The translations under genes were made by a program, and so were the position numbers. A stretch of 40,105 bases of DNA. It comes from Robertmurraya sp. GTDB taxonomy: Bacteria > Bacillota > Bacilli > Bacillales > Cytobacillaceae. The notes below the pieces were generated by a model. That model was given only the letters and a program-made list of their open reading frames with translations. It made no database searches and was not told where the DNA came from. Shown piece by piece: positions 1-8,292 of the stretch (position 1 is the first letter of the stretch; every line of letters starts with the position of its first letter). Location of the stretch: contig JANWJP010000184.1 in NCBI GenBank assembly GCA_025451895.1, forward strand, positions 1 through 40,105. The letters run 5' to 3'.

Positions 1-2
1 CA

Positions 3-122
3 GTTCATGATGCTTGTTTCTATGTAAAAAAGAAGAATTCCTATGGTCAACCCCGGATTCATGTCATAGAGAAACCTGTTTTAAATAAACGAAATCGTGT
101 ATTGATGAATTCTCTCTTTTAG
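3..122 (+). CDS. C-terminal end of an unidentified gene, cut by the window edge
   Basis: An open frame runs from the window edge to a TAG at 120-122, giving about 39 residues rich in Lys, Arg and Asn and ending in MNSLF. A long inverted repeat that could terminate transcription begins three bases after the stop, which supports a real gene end. I do not recognise the protein from this fragment. It could also be a chance open frame. Confidence 0.35.
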   Translation, partial: VHDACFYVKKKNSYGQPRIHVIEKPVLNKRNRVLMNSLF

Positions 123-125
123 CTC

Positions 126-171
126 CATACCCGGGAGAGCTTGAATCTATAATAGCTTCTTCCCGGGTATG
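126..171 (+). terminator. Long inverted repeat, possible terminator
   Basis: An 11-base perfect inverted repeat (CATACCCGGGA at 126-136 and its complement at 161-171), plus an inner AGCT/AGCT pair, encloses an AT-rich loop. It starts just after the stop of the partial gene ending at 122. The T-run that follows is poor (GGATTTTCC), so it is a weak intrinsic terminator at best. The interval 172-351 beyond it shows no gene or clear signal. Confidence 0.4.
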
Positions 172-351
172 AAGGATTTTCCGGATTAATGCCGCACGGA
201 AAAAGAAGAGTTCACAAAATTCGTTACACTCCGGTCACGGACAGCATTTTTCAAAAGCATAGTCTAAGTAACAATAACTGACTACAGCAAAGACGACATT
301 GACAATGTTGAAATAGTGTAAATAACCTTAGTCAGCACCCCGGTTTGAAAT

Positions 352-1332
352 TTATGACTGAGTAATTTTTGGTGCAGAAAGTGGGGTTCCCCTCACCCAC
401 CAGGATTCCGGAAACGCAGTTCCGATCCAGGTATCCCCGGTGCCCGGAACATCTTCCATTTCCCAAATAACCGGTTCCCATGTCGGATCGAGAATTAAAT
501 AGCCTGTATCACCGAACAACTCGATCCTGTTACCGCCGGGTTCATAGACATACATACAGAAAGCCTGGCTGATTCCGTGTTTGTTTGGAGGCACTTCAAT
601 GAAAATGTCATTTTCCCGGCAAAGTTCTGAAACCTCATACAGATTTTGCGGAACTCCATACCAGTAACATAAATGATGAATTTTTCCACTTTCCCGGTTC
701 GGTTCCTGCATAAAGGCAATTTCATGAACAAGGTTGGAGACACTGATCCAGCTTCCGATAATCTTTCCATTATCACGAATTTGCTCCCTCAGCCTGAATC
801 CCAGAGCGTCAATCATAAAATCGGTATTGGCGCCCGGATCTGCTGTAAACAAATTAATGTGATCTAGTCGGCGCACCGGTACTCCCCGGTTTGGCCTTTT
901 TGTAGTCCGATTAATCAGCTTTGATTTTTCATCTTCTTTTGCGTCATAATATTCGACGTCATAAAACAGCTCCATCAAGTGACCGTCAGGCGTTGTAAAT
1001 TGGTAGGCTTCCCCATGGCCTTCATCACCGTCTATCCAGCCTTTGCCCAATCCGGTTGCTGCGACAGTTTCGGCCCTGCGCCGGAGTGCCTGCGGAGATA
1101 TAACCCGCCATGCCGCGTGTCCTAAACCTGCTTCCTTCGATTCAGTAATTTTTAATGAATTCCGGTAATTTTCTTCATACGCCCGTAAATATACAGATTG
1201 CCCCGAAGTTGCGGTAATGCTCATGCCCAGAATATCCGTAAAGAACTTTACTGTTTCCTCCGGCTTCGGGGACAATAGCTCCACATGGGCTAATTGGGCA
1301 ACATCAAAAACAGGTTCCTTAATGGTATTCAT
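352..1332 (-). CDS. pheB: Extradiol ring-cleavage dioxygenase (catechol 2,3-dioxygenase type)
   Basis: This is a type I extradiol dioxygenase of the vicinal oxygen chelate fold, cutting a catechol ring next to the diol with Fe(II) and oxygen. Two glyoxalase-like domains are visible, about residues 13-130 and 155-275. The likely iron ligands lie in the C-terminal domain: His158 (LDHIN), His219 or His220 (KIHHLCYW) and Glu271 (NRIELFG), with His252 and Tyr261 at the spacing of the catalytic residues in XylE-type enzymes. Length is 326 aa, close to Geobacillus PheB. I chose the ATG at 1332, preceded at 8 bases by GGAGG, over an ATG 15 bases upstream. It is the last gene of the cluster with the monooxygenase and regulator. 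The exact substrate (catechol, or a homologue such as homoprotocatechuate) cannot be read from the sequence. Confidence 0.85.
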   Translation of the reverse strand: MNTIKEPVFDVAQLAHVELLSPKPEETVKFFTDILGMSITATSGQSVYLRAYEENYRNSLKITESKEAGLGHAAWRVISPQALRRRAETVAATGLGKGWIDGDEGHGEAYQFTTPDGHLMELFYDVEYYDAKEDEKSKLINRTTKRPNRGVPVRRLDHINLFTADPGANTDFMIDALGFRLREQIRDNGKIIGSWISVSNLVHEIAFMQEPNRESGKIHHLCYWYGVPQNLYEVSELCRENDIFIEVPPNKHGISQAFCMYVYEPGGNRIELFGDTGYLILDPTWEPVIWEMEDVPGTGDTWIGTAFPESWWVRGTPLSAPKITQS

Positions 1333-1452
1333 CGCATCTTCCTCCATTTTTTATTATTTTTAAAAATACGCTTCCTTTCTGGACATGTCACTTGAACAGG
1401 TATATTAAACCGAGGGTTGTCATATTTGCGAAATTTTCAGAAAATTAGTCTT

Positions 1453-3312
1453 TTAATATATTTCCAAATCTCCAATTGATACTAATGCCTGCAATGCAAG
1501 GAAAACTTGATGGCTGTCCATAGGATCGCGCAAATCCTTGCCGATCATCGTCTCAATTTTTTTTATTCTGTACAAAAGCCCGCTCATGGACAAGGACATA
1601 TCTTTCATGGTATGTTCCAGTTTTCCCCCGTTTGCAAGAAAAAAGTATAATGTTTTTAACAATTCATTCATTTTAGCGTCTTTATTTTTATATAGACAAC
1701 CCAGTAATTCTTCAGCATATGCCCGAATCGCCTGCTTATTATGGGAATTGATTAAAATTCCGACAATTCCAAGTTCATTATAGGTGGTAACTGCTTTCTT
1801 GCTTGTCATTCTGCAGGCAATTAACGCTTCTTTATAGTAATCGTTAATGTTTTGCATCTCTTCTCCGGCTCTGCTCATACCGATTCTGAACCGGCAGCCG
1901 GGAAATTTTTTTTGCAAACAGTCAACAAGGCTCTCTGCCATTTGCAGGACACTATGATTGTCCGGGTTCGTGAAAGGAAGTAATAAAACGACCTTTCCTT
2001 GCCTTTGTACAGACAGGAATTCTTGTCCTTGTCCGCGAAAAAACTTGTTTACCGCCTCCGGAAGTTGCTCCTGAATAAGAAGATCATCTTTCAAGGGGGT
2101 ATGATGACTGTAAGCTTCAAGGATAGCAACAACAAATTTTTGGCTTAAATCAATATTCATGAAGCGGCCGCGTTTTAAAATTTCTGTCCGTGAAGAAAAC
2201 CGGTTGTCCAGCAATTGTTCAAGAAAATGGCCCCTCATTCTTTCAGAGGCATCAAAACTTGTTTTTTCGTTCAGCAAATATAACGCCGAGGCATTGGCAA
2301 TTCTTTCTAAAAACATATAATCATTTTCCAAATCGCTCATTTTTTCTGAGTAAATAAATGTACAGTATCCGTATACTTTCTTCTTCACCATAATTGGCGC
2401 TATTAAACGGTAATGACTGTTGCAGTGGAGCAGCCTTTTTTTGGCAATAAGGAAGTCTTCATTAATTGTCTGTGTCAGGAAAGGTCTGGCATCTTCTGTA
2501 TATCCGGCTAATTGCAATTCTGACAATCCGCAATAGGCGAATGTTTGAAAATTGATATCACTGATAATGATTGGAATTCCCGTTACATCATTGGCAATTT
2601 CAGCAACAATTTTCAGATTGCAGCCGTTTGTAATGGCATCTGTCAATTTTTTATGAAGGTTCGCGACCTTATACATATAATTTCTTTGTTCAAGAAGCTG
2701 TTCATAGGTATATTCAAATTCTTGAATAATCGGAGATTCAAAGTAATAACTGTATTCTCCGTGAATTTCTTCTCCCCATTCTTCGAGGGGTTTGAATTCC
2801 CAGGTGCACATATCATTTCCCATTGCGATACAGGAGGTTTCCCTGGCTACAATCGTGTTTTGGCATAATGTTGACATATATCCGCTTATATAACCTGTCA
2901 AAGTATAGCAAACAGGAGTGCGGGAAATTCCAAGTCTGCTTAAATGCTCCAGTCCTTCAAAAGAGCCTTTCCAAACGCCGTTCCCTCTGGCAGCAAAAGG
3001 CTGATTTTCATTGTTTAATTCGATTTCAATCCGGTAGAGAATCCCTTGTACATGTCCATAGGATGAATGAAATTGCGGCCCTTGCCTGATTAATTCTTCT
3101 ATAGAAGACAGTTCCAATTGCAGCGCTTTTTTTCCTGAATGAACTCCCAATTCGTATCCGTAGCGTAAAAGAAAACCTTTCACCCTGTCCAGGCCAATAT
3201 TCTTTATTAATTGCTCCCGTAAAACAGCAAAGGCTGCTACATTTTGACCACTTTCAAAAATATGTTGAACCTCATCAAAGCCATTCACTTCGTCACTGAT
3301 GACGATGGACAA
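1453..3312 (-). CDS. Aromatic-sensing regulator: XylR-N/V4R sensor with PucR-type HTH
   Basis: The N-terminal 180 residues look like the XylR_N plus V4R sensor of phenol/toluene regulators: a segment of the LREQLI..IGLDRVKGFLLR type near residue 30, and a V4R part ending near CIAMGNDMCTWEF. The middle (about 220-350) is GAF-like. The C-terminal 65 residues (LYFFLANGGKLEHTMKDM then LLYRIKKIETMIG) match the PucR/CdaR helix-turn-helix. No AAA+ domain or GAFTGA motif is present, so this is not a sigma-54 activator, unlike XylR/DmpR. Translation probably begins at a TTG (3312) with GAGGTGA just upstream. It lies between monooxygenase and dioxygenase genes and probably controls them in response to an aromatic compound. 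That role is inference. Confidence 0.8.
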   Translation of the reverse strand: MSIVISDEVNGFDEVQHIFESGQNVAAFAVLREQLIKNIGLDRVKGFLLRYGYELGVHSGKKALQLELSSIEELIRQGPQFHSSYGHVQGILYRIEIELNNENQPFAARGNGVWKGSFEGLEHLSRLGISRTPVCYTLTGYISGYMSTLCQNTIVARETSCIAMGNDMCTWEFKPLEEWGEEIHGEYSYYFESPIIQEFEYTYEQLLEQRNYMYKVANLHKKLTDAITNGCNLKIVAEIANDVTGIPIIISDINFQTFAYCGLSELQLAGYTEDARPFLTQTINEDFLIAKKRLLHCNSHYRLIAPIMVKKKVYGYCTFIYSEKMSDLENDYMFLERIANASALYLLNEKTSFDASERMRGHFLEQLLDNRFSSRTEILKRGRFMNIDLSQKFVVAILEAYSHHTPLKDDLLIQEQLPEAVNKFFRGQGQEFLSVQRQGKVVLLLPFTNPDNHSVLQMAESLVDCLQKKFPGCRFRIGMSRAGEEMQNINDYYKEALIACRMTSKKAVTTYNELGIVGILINSHNKQAIRAYAEELLGCLYKNKDAKMNELLKTLYFFLANGGKLEHTMKDMSLSMSGLLYRIKKIETMIGKDLRDPMDSHQVFLALQALVSIGDLEIY

Positions 3313-3496
3313 TCATATCACCTCAGCCTAAGGGAATTCCATATATTATTTGAATTTATTTCCAGTATATCACCTGTCTGCCTCTTTAACTATCAATTTA
3401 AACAGGCAAGTATTGAAGGCTCTGATGAGATTTTTTCACAGACCTAACAGATGCGTTAAATCATTCATTCCTCCCGGCAGGTCCGTGTTCCGGCTC

Positions 3497-5053
3497 TTAT
3501 TTATCTTTCTTTATGAAATAATTTATATCATCCGGATTGATTAAATCCGGTACAGTCCAACCGTCTAAGTCGTATTCAGCCATGCACTGCTCGGCGAATC
3601 CTTTCATTTCATCAACCCGACCCGTACCCATGGCATGGAATAGTGTCTCCATGCGGATATTTTCATGATTTCCGGCATAATTTCTTTCGTACAATTCATG
3701 TCTTGCTCCAAATTCTGTTCCGATTGTATCCCAAAGCAATTTCATCAATTTCATCTTGTCGATAGCTGCATAACCGTTTGAACCGCGGTAGAATTTGTCA
3801 ATTAAAGGCCTGATCTCCGGATTTTTAAAATCAAGAGCGCTGGAGTTCACATAAATGAGTCCGCCTGCAACTGTTTGTTCAATGATTTCTTTAATCCGCG
3901 GATATGCTACGGTTGCAAACACCCGGTATGCCGAAGCATATTCCATATTCGGAAGAACAATATCCTCACGCCACAGCTCCGGATTGCGTGCCATTGCATC
4001 CGTCAAACCCCAGAAAAGATTTCTCCAGGCAATCACTTCTCCGACTTGTGCCTGCACACCGCGGAAATCTTTGGCACCGGTTGCTTCTACAGCTTTTAAC
4101 AGCAGTCCTGCAATAAAATCCAGTTTAACAGCTAATCTTGTACAACCGTGAAAAGTAAAGCGCTGTACCCATGCTGATCTTGGGATGAAATTATTTGATT
4201 TTTCAATATCACCGTATAAAAGAACATTCTCCCATGGAATTAGCGCCTTATCAAAAATAAGAACAGCATCATTTTCATCAAGACGGCTTGACAGCGGGTA
4301 ATCAAACGGAGTTCCCATGACTTCAGCGGTCATTGAATAAGAAGGCCGGCAAATCAACTTAATTCCCGGGTTATCCATCGGAACAATGGCGAATAAAGCA
4401 TATTCTTTTTTCGCTTTAATCGGCAAAGGACCGTATTGAAAAACAAAATTGGAATGGGAAATAGCCGAGCCTGTCGCAACCATCTTGGCACCGCTTACAA
4501 TAAGTCCTTTATCCGTCTCCTTTTCCACATGAAGGAACACATCACTTACCTCATCCGGAGGCAGATGGCGGTCAACAGGAGGATTCAGTCCGGCATGATT
4601 TAGAAACAGACATTTTTCCTGAATTTCCTTGTACAATCGTACGGCGTTGGAATTGTATTCACCCCAATAATCCGGATTGGCCCCTAATGTAACTTGGAAA
4701 CTGGCCTTATAATCCGGTGATCTGCCCATCCAGCCGTATGATTTTCTCGACCAGGCTGCAATTGCATCCCTGCTCGCCACAAGATCATCAACACTTCTCG
4801 GGATTTTAAAAAAATGGTGGGTTTTACCGCCGTTTCCTGTATCCGTATCTGTGAGCAATGTGCAAGCTTCCTGATCATCATGCAAGGCATCATACATTCG
4901 GGCAATCATTCGCGCCGAGTTTCTGAAGGCGGGATGAGTGGTAACATCATCAACCTTTTCTCCGTAAATCCAAACTTCCCGGGCCTGGTTTCGAATGCTC
5001 TCAAGGTACTCCTCTCCTGTATAAGGCATAGGAACAGCCACTTTTTCCACCAT
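3497..5053 (-). CDS. FADH2-dependent phenol / 4-hydroxyphenylacetate monooxygenase, large component
   Basis: A 518-aa member of the HpaB/PheA1 acyl-CoA-dehydrogenase-fold monooxygenases, which use reduced FAD to hydroxylate phenols ortho to the hydroxyl. Arg111, Tyr115 (GRSPDY) and His153 (LNHAG) are spaced exactly like the substrate-binding Arg100, Tyr104 and His142 of Thermus HpaB. The flavin reductase partner (HpaC/PheA2) is not in this window. The ATG at 5053 follows a strong AAAGGAGGT. With the downstream extradiol dioxygenase it makes a hydroxylate-then-cleave pair: phenol to catechol to a semialdehyde, or the 4-hydroxyphenylacetate equivalent. Geobacillus pheA/pheB has the same logic. 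Sequence alone does not decide between phenol and 4-hydroxyphenylacetate, so no symbol is given. Confidence 0.85.
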   Translation of the reverse strand: MVEKVAVPMPYTGEEYLESIRNQAREVWIYGEKVDDVTTHPAFRNSARMIARMYDALHDDQEACTLLTDTDTGNGGKTHHFFKIPRSVDDLVASRDAIAAWSRKSYGWMGRSPDYKASFQVTLGANPDYWGEYNSNAVRLYKEIQEKCLFLNHAGLNPPVDRHLPPDEVSDVFLHVEKETDKGLIVSGAKMVATGSAISHSNFVFQYGPLPIKAKKEYALFAIVPMDNPGIKLICRPSYSMTAEVMGTPFDYPLSSRLDENDAVLIFDKALIPWENVLLYGDIEKSNNFIPRSAWVQRFTFHGCTRLAVKLDFIAGLLLKAVEATGAKDFRGVQAQVGEVIAWRNLFWGLTDAMARNPELWREDIVLPNMEYASAYRVFATVAYPRIKEIIEQTVAGGLIYVNSSALDFKNPEIRPLIDKFYRGSNGYAAIDKMKLMKLLWDTIGTEFGARHELYERNYAGNHENIRMETLFHAMGTGRVDEMKGFAEQCMAEYDLDGWTVPDLINPDDINYFIKKDK

Positions 5054-5456
5054 AAAAAGACCTCCTTTAATTTTTAATTTCTTGGGAACTCTTTCTTGGA
5101 AAATAAAGGAAAATTTCGGATGAAGATTTCGAGATTCATTTTACAAAATAGCAATAAAAACTACTAGAGAAGTTTTTTGCTAATTTTCTGTTCCTTTTAA
5201 TAAAAAAATTACAGTTTACCATTTTCTATGAGTGGAAACAAAGCATCTTTATGAGCCACCGCTTATCAGCCTTCTTGTACGTCAATTACTGCTCTGTTCG
5301 AACAGGGCAAAAAACCCTGAAACAATGTACCTGCGCTTAGGCCGTCTCTGTTGTTGTGCCTGTGCTGATTTCACAGACCAAAGCAAAAGGCTGGTATTAT
5401 TTTTAAATAGAACACAACGAATTGGGACAGAATAAAAAATTTCCCAAAAACGCAAA
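5054..5456. other. AT-rich intergenic region upstream of the monooxygenase gene
   Basis: About 400 bases, strongly AT-rich at 5090-5230, holding the 5' region of the monooxygenase gene. I see no convincing SigA-type or -24/-12 promoter and no credible ORF. The short open frames here lack ribosome sites and recognisable products. Confidence 0.4.
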
Positions 5457-5489
5457 AAACCGTACAAATGAAAAATCACTGTACGGTTT
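5457..5489 (-). terminator. Intrinsic terminator of the tRNA-Sec gene
   Basis: On the minus strand a 10-bp perfect stem (AAACCGTACA / TGTACGGTTT) with a 13-nt loop is followed by TTTGCGTTTTT. It lies 20 bases past the CCA end of the tRNA gene, so the tRNA is probably a one-gene transcript. Confidence 0.85.
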
Positions 5490-5509
5490 CAAATTCAATA
5501 TTAAAGTTC

Positions 5510-5606
5510 TGGCGGGACCGCCTGGGAATCGAACCCAGCAGACCAGTCACGCTGGTCTCAGATGGTTTTGAAGACCACGGGGGACACCAGTACCCCATTC
5601 GGCCCC
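5510..5606 (-). tRNA. selC: Selenocysteine tRNA, anticodon UCA
   Basis: A 97-nt tRNA gene with CCA encoded. The anticodon loop CTTCAAA places TCA in the anticodon position, reading UGA. The acceptor is GGGGCCGA against GCGGTCCC with discriminator G: seven pairs plus an A-G apposition at the eighth, then a 5-bp T stem with TTCGATT loop. The variable arm is long (AGACCAG / CTGGTCT, 7 bp) and the D stem is extended, as in bacterial tRNA-Sec. It would be charged with Ser, converted to Sec by SelA and delivered by SelB to UGA codons beside a SECIS element. No selA, selB or selD gene and no obvious selenoprotein gene is visible in the window. A suppressor tRNA-Ser is a weaker alternative. Confidence 0.93.
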
Positions 5607-5621
5607 GTAATAGCAAGTATT

Positions 5622-5650
5622 ATTATAACAATAAAATTTCAGGCTATCAA
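5622..5650 (-). promoter_or_regulatory. SigA-type promoter of tRNA-Sec
   Basis: On the minus strand, TTGATA (5645-5650) and TATAAT (5622-5627) are separated by exactly 17 bases, placing the start of transcription about 10 bases before the mature tRNA. With the terminator on the other side this gives a self-contained transcription unit. Confidence 0.75.
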
Positions 5651-5779
5651 TACAAACTGCGAATAAAACATCGGGCAACTGTTTCCAGTACCAGAAATCA
5701 TACAAATTTGTATTTCTATTTTTTGTAAGTATAATAGATATTATAAAAATATTCTGAATGCAACGGCAGGTGATAAAAG

Positions 5780-6214
5780 ATGCTTGAAGGCTGGTTTTTA
5801 CTGTTTATTATTGTGTGGAGCATCCTCATGCTTGTTTTAATGGCGATCGGAGGCTACTTTATGTTTCGCAAATTCCTCAAACAGCTCCCCAAAGCAGACG
5901 GCAAATCAGACATGGATTGGCAGGAATATTATTTACAAAAGACTGCCCATCTTTGGGGCCCTGCTGAAAAAGAACTTCTGGACGATTTAGTAAGACCCGT
6001 TCCCAAACTGTTTCGCGATGCTGCGAAAAACTCTGTCGCAGGCATGACCGGAAAGCTTGCACTCCAAGAGCAATGCCACAAAATCACGCGTGACTTGGTC
6101 ATAAGGGGCTATATTCTTGCAACACCGAAAAGGGATCACCGCTTTCTGAAAAAAAAGTTATCAGAGATGAACATCGATATCAGGCCATATACCCATCTTC
6201 TCTCAAAGCAGTAA
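5780..6214 (+). CDS. yneK: YneK-like membrane-anchored protein (DUF2621)
   Basis: A 144-aa protein with one N-terminal membrane segment (about residues 4-28) and a soluble, charged remainder. It resembles B. subtilis YneK (DUF2621), which likewise sits next to ccdC and ccdA. Function unknown. The ATG at 5780 follows AGGTGA at 6 bases. It is convergent with ccdC. In B. subtilis the far side of yneK is occupied by cotM, small spore protein genes and citB; here it is tRNA-Sec and the aromatic cluster, so the neighbourhood differs on that side. Confidence 0.75.
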   Translation: MLEGWFLLFIIVWSILMLVLMAIGGYFMFRKFLKQLPKADGKSDMDWQEYYLQKTAHLWGPAEKELLDDLVRPVPKLFRDAAKNSVAGMTGKLALQEQCHKITRDLVIRGYILATPKRDHRFLKKKLSEMNIDIRPYTHLLSKQ

Positions 6215-6421
6215 AAAAGATGCCCCGTCATTTTCAACAAGGCACCTCTGTCGTCACGCTTTATTGAACAAATGTTTTCAGTCACGAGAACAAAAAATGA
6301 TAGATAAAACACTGGTCATTCTGCTCATTTTGTTATTTTGAACTTTATGTCAAGTTTAAGCGTTTTTACGCAAATTAGCTATTTAATATCTTTAAGAAGG
6401 AATGATAAAATCTTTAATAAA

Positions 6422-6910
6422 TTAAGAAACAGGCAGTTTGCCTGTTTTTTGCAATTCAAGACGAAGACGCCGGAATTTCCTGTACATCATTATCCGCCAA
6501 GGGACAAGCATGGAAAATGCCAAAATCCAAAACATTCCGCCCAACTCTCCCGGATCCACAGATTTACTTAGAACAAGCTTTGCAAAAAGTCTGATGACAA
6601 CCAAAACCGCTAAAACAATCAGGAATGTGTTTGATCGTTTCAAAAAGATTTCATTTTCGCGTATTTCCAATTTAGTGGTTTTGATCAATAACAATGAAAA
6701 TATTAATCCCGCCAATACCGCCTCCGCAATCTGCGCAGGAGAAACACGGAAAACGGGAAAAATAAACATCAGACCCCCTGTACTCATAAATAAAGGAGGC
6801 AAAATAATTTTCGCAGATGATGCCGGCCTGCCGGCAGATTTAATGCGGATAATCATGACAATAATCGTCATGATTACGGCAAAAGCTGAAGAAACGATGA
6901 TTACAAACAT
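6422..6910 (-). CDS. ccdC: CcdC-like membrane protein
   Basis: About 162 residues with four or five predicted membrane segments (near 1-20, 33-50, 56-75, 94-112 and 120-140). It matches the CcdC/YneJ family encoded with ccdA in Bacillus; its role is poorly known and B. subtilis can make cytochrome c without it. The longer frame begins with a Cys-rich leader unlike the family. The ATG at 6910 has AAAGGA upstream and gives the usual length. The gene lies downstream of ccdA on the same strand, without the response-regulator-like yneI found between them in B. subtilis. Its last codons form a hairpin. Confidence 0.75.
   Translation of the reverse strand: MFVIIVSSAFAVIMTIIVMIIRIKSAGRPASSAKIILPPLFMSTGGLMFIFPVFRVSPAQIAEAVLAGLIFSLLLIKTTKLEIRENEIFLKRSNTFLIVLAVLVVIRLFAKLVLSKSVDPGELGGMFWILAFSMLVPWRIMMYRKFRRLRLELQKTGKLPVS
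6427..6450 (+). terminator. Intrinsic terminator between convergent yneK and ccdC
   Basis: ACAGGCA-GTT-TGCCTGT followed by a T-run on the plus strand. It overlaps the 3' codons of ccdC, so it is better placed to stop plus-strand transcription arriving from yneK. In the ccdC direction the following sequence (TTCTTAATTT) is a weaker tract. Confidence 0.6.
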
Positions 6911-6979
6911 AAAACCATCCTTTACACAGCATTTGAGACTCCCGGTATTACCCCCTAAGCAGCACACGAAACTGTCCGT

Positions 6980-7687
6980 TTAAACACCGGTAAATCCTCC
7001 AAAAAGACCAGAAAATACAGCAATTATCTTTGTCATCCAATCAAAAAACAACAAAATCCCCATCAAGATCATAATGAAACCGCCAATTCTCATGATAAGT
7101 ACATTATGCCTTCGAATCCACTGCAATTTGCCTATAAAAAAAGACAACAGCAGGAACGGAAGGGCAAATCCCAATGTATAGCTTAACATATACACTAAAC
7201 TGGAACCGGGATTTGTGGCTGCCAAAGCAATAACGGCCATTAATATCGGTCCGGTGCAGGGTGTCCAGCCTGCGGCAAAAGCAAGCCCTATCAACACTGA
7301 CCCCAGATAACCGGAAGGGCGGTTCTTAAATTCAAATCTCCGTTCCTTCATTAAAAACTCCGGCTTGATCAAACCGACAATGATTAATCCAAAAAAAATA
7401 ATAAAAATGGCCCCGACCTGGCGAATCATATCCCTGTATTGAATAAAAAACTCTCCGATAAATGAGGTCCCAAATCCGAGGGCAATAAAAATCAACGAAA
7501 ATCCCAGAAGAAAAAACAGAGTATGGAAAAGGCTTCTCCGCTGAAGCATCGCGTTTTCATCTTTGATTGCTCCGACTGACATGCCCGTAATGTACGATAA
7601 AAAAGCAGGATATAAAGGCAGACAACATGGCGAAATAAAACTTAAAAATCCTGCTCCAAACGCTATGAATACATTGAGATCGGTCAT
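6980..7687 (-). CDS. ccdA: Cytochrome c biogenesis thiol-disulfide transporter CcdA
   Basis: A 235-aa polytopic membrane protein of the CcdA/DsbD family. It moves reducing equivalents from cytoplasmic thioredoxin across the membrane to thiol oxidoreductases needed for cytochrome c maturation and spore synthesis. The redox cysteines are visible: Cys21-Cys22 in SPCCLPLYP and Cys144 in TPCTGP, in the first and fourth membrane segments. About six hydrophobic segments cover the protein. ATG at 7687. It is followed after a short gap by the ccdC gene, the family's usual partner. Confidence 0.92.
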   Translation of the reverse strand: MTDLNVFIAFGAGFLSFISPCCLPLYPAFLSYITGMSVGAIKDENAMLQRRSLFHTLFFLLGFSLIFIALGFGTSFIGEFFIQYRDMIRQVGAIFIIFFGLIIVGLIKPEFLMKERRFEFKNRPSGYLGSVLIGLAFAAGWTPCTGPILMAVIALAATNPGSSLVYMLSYTLGFALPFLLLSFFIGKLQWIRRHNVLIMRIGGFIMILMGILLFFDWMTKIIAVFSGLFGGFTGV

Positions 7688-7871
7688 TCCACCAACTCCC
7701 GCAAATATATTTCCTTTAATTTTAGCAAAATATTGACAAAATTAATAATATATTGATTTTCGGGAGGATTGAAAACAAGAAGCAACCTTTCCATACTGTG
7801 AATAAATTAAGAAGTATCTCTCACACGAATATCAAATTAATGACATATTTGTTATTAATATTAAAATCAAT

Positions 7872-7900
7872 TTGTATTTATTCCCAATATTAGTTATAAT
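7872..7900 (+). promoter_or_regulatory. SigA-type promoter for the Spo0E-like gene
   Basis: TTGTAT (7872-7877) and TATAAT (7895-7900) with a 17-base spacer, in an AT-rich stretch about 100 bases before the GTG start at 7998. The intergenic region between this promoter and ccdA (7688-7871) shows no other clear feature. Confidence 0.6.
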
Positions 7901-7997
7901 GAGTTAAGATTTTTTTCGAATGCTATATCATTGTTGCATTCCGCACAAATATTTAAGAAATCTTTATTTGCAGACTAATTTGAAAGGAATCGCAGCC

Positions 7998-8180
7998 GTG
8001 TCTAAAAACGAACTAGCTTTACTAATTGAAAAAAAAAGAGCGGAATTAATTCAGACTGCCGCACAATACGGACTATGCTCCAGTGCTGCCATCACCCGCA
8101 GCCAGGAACTTGACCTCCTTTTAAATGAGTACCATCGCAATATACAAACAAAACCCAAAAAAATGTTCCGCATAAAATAA
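7998..8180 (+). CDS. Spo0E-like aspartyl-phosphate phosphatase
   Basis: A 60-residue protein with the Spo0E-family signature: a first helix (ALLIEKKRAELIQTAAQYGL), a short turn, then SQELD (residues 35-39) and LLNEYHR. Such proteins remove phosphate from Spo0A~P and delay sporulation. I chose the GTG at 7998, with AAAGGA about 10 bases upstream, over an ATG at 7920 that would add 26 residues not typical of the family. The gene has its own promoter and ends at a bidirectional terminator shared with the ABC exporter genes. Which phosphorelay protein it acts on is inference from the family. Confidence 0.8.
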   Translation: MSKNELALLIEKKRAELIQTAAQYGLCSSAAITRSQELDLLLNEYHRNIQTKPKKMFRIK

Positions 8181-8230
8181 ATCCCCTGTTCCCATTTCCT
8201 CCGTAATCCAAATGACAGGATTTCCCGATA

Positions 8231-8280
8231 AAAAAAGGCGGCCTGTGAAGGATGATTTTCTTCCACAGCCGGCCTTTTTT
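8231..8280. terminator. Bidirectional terminator between Spo0E-like gene and ABC exporter
   Basis: A GC-rich hairpin (GGC-GGCCTGTG / CACAG-CCGGCC) with A-run on one side and T-run on the other, sitting between convergent genes. It can serve both strands. Confidence 0.85.
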
Positions 8281-8292
8281 CATCCTGTCCCG

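Noticed and set aside
5054-5456. Sigma-54 promoter upstream of the monooxygenase gene
   Set aside because: I looked for a -24/-12 GG/GC pair because of the XylR-like sensor; none was found, in keeping with the lack of an AAA+ domain in the regulator.
6438-6983. 181-codon plus-strand frame opposite ccdC
   Set aside because: It is the antisense shadow of ccdC; no ribosome site and no recognisable protein.
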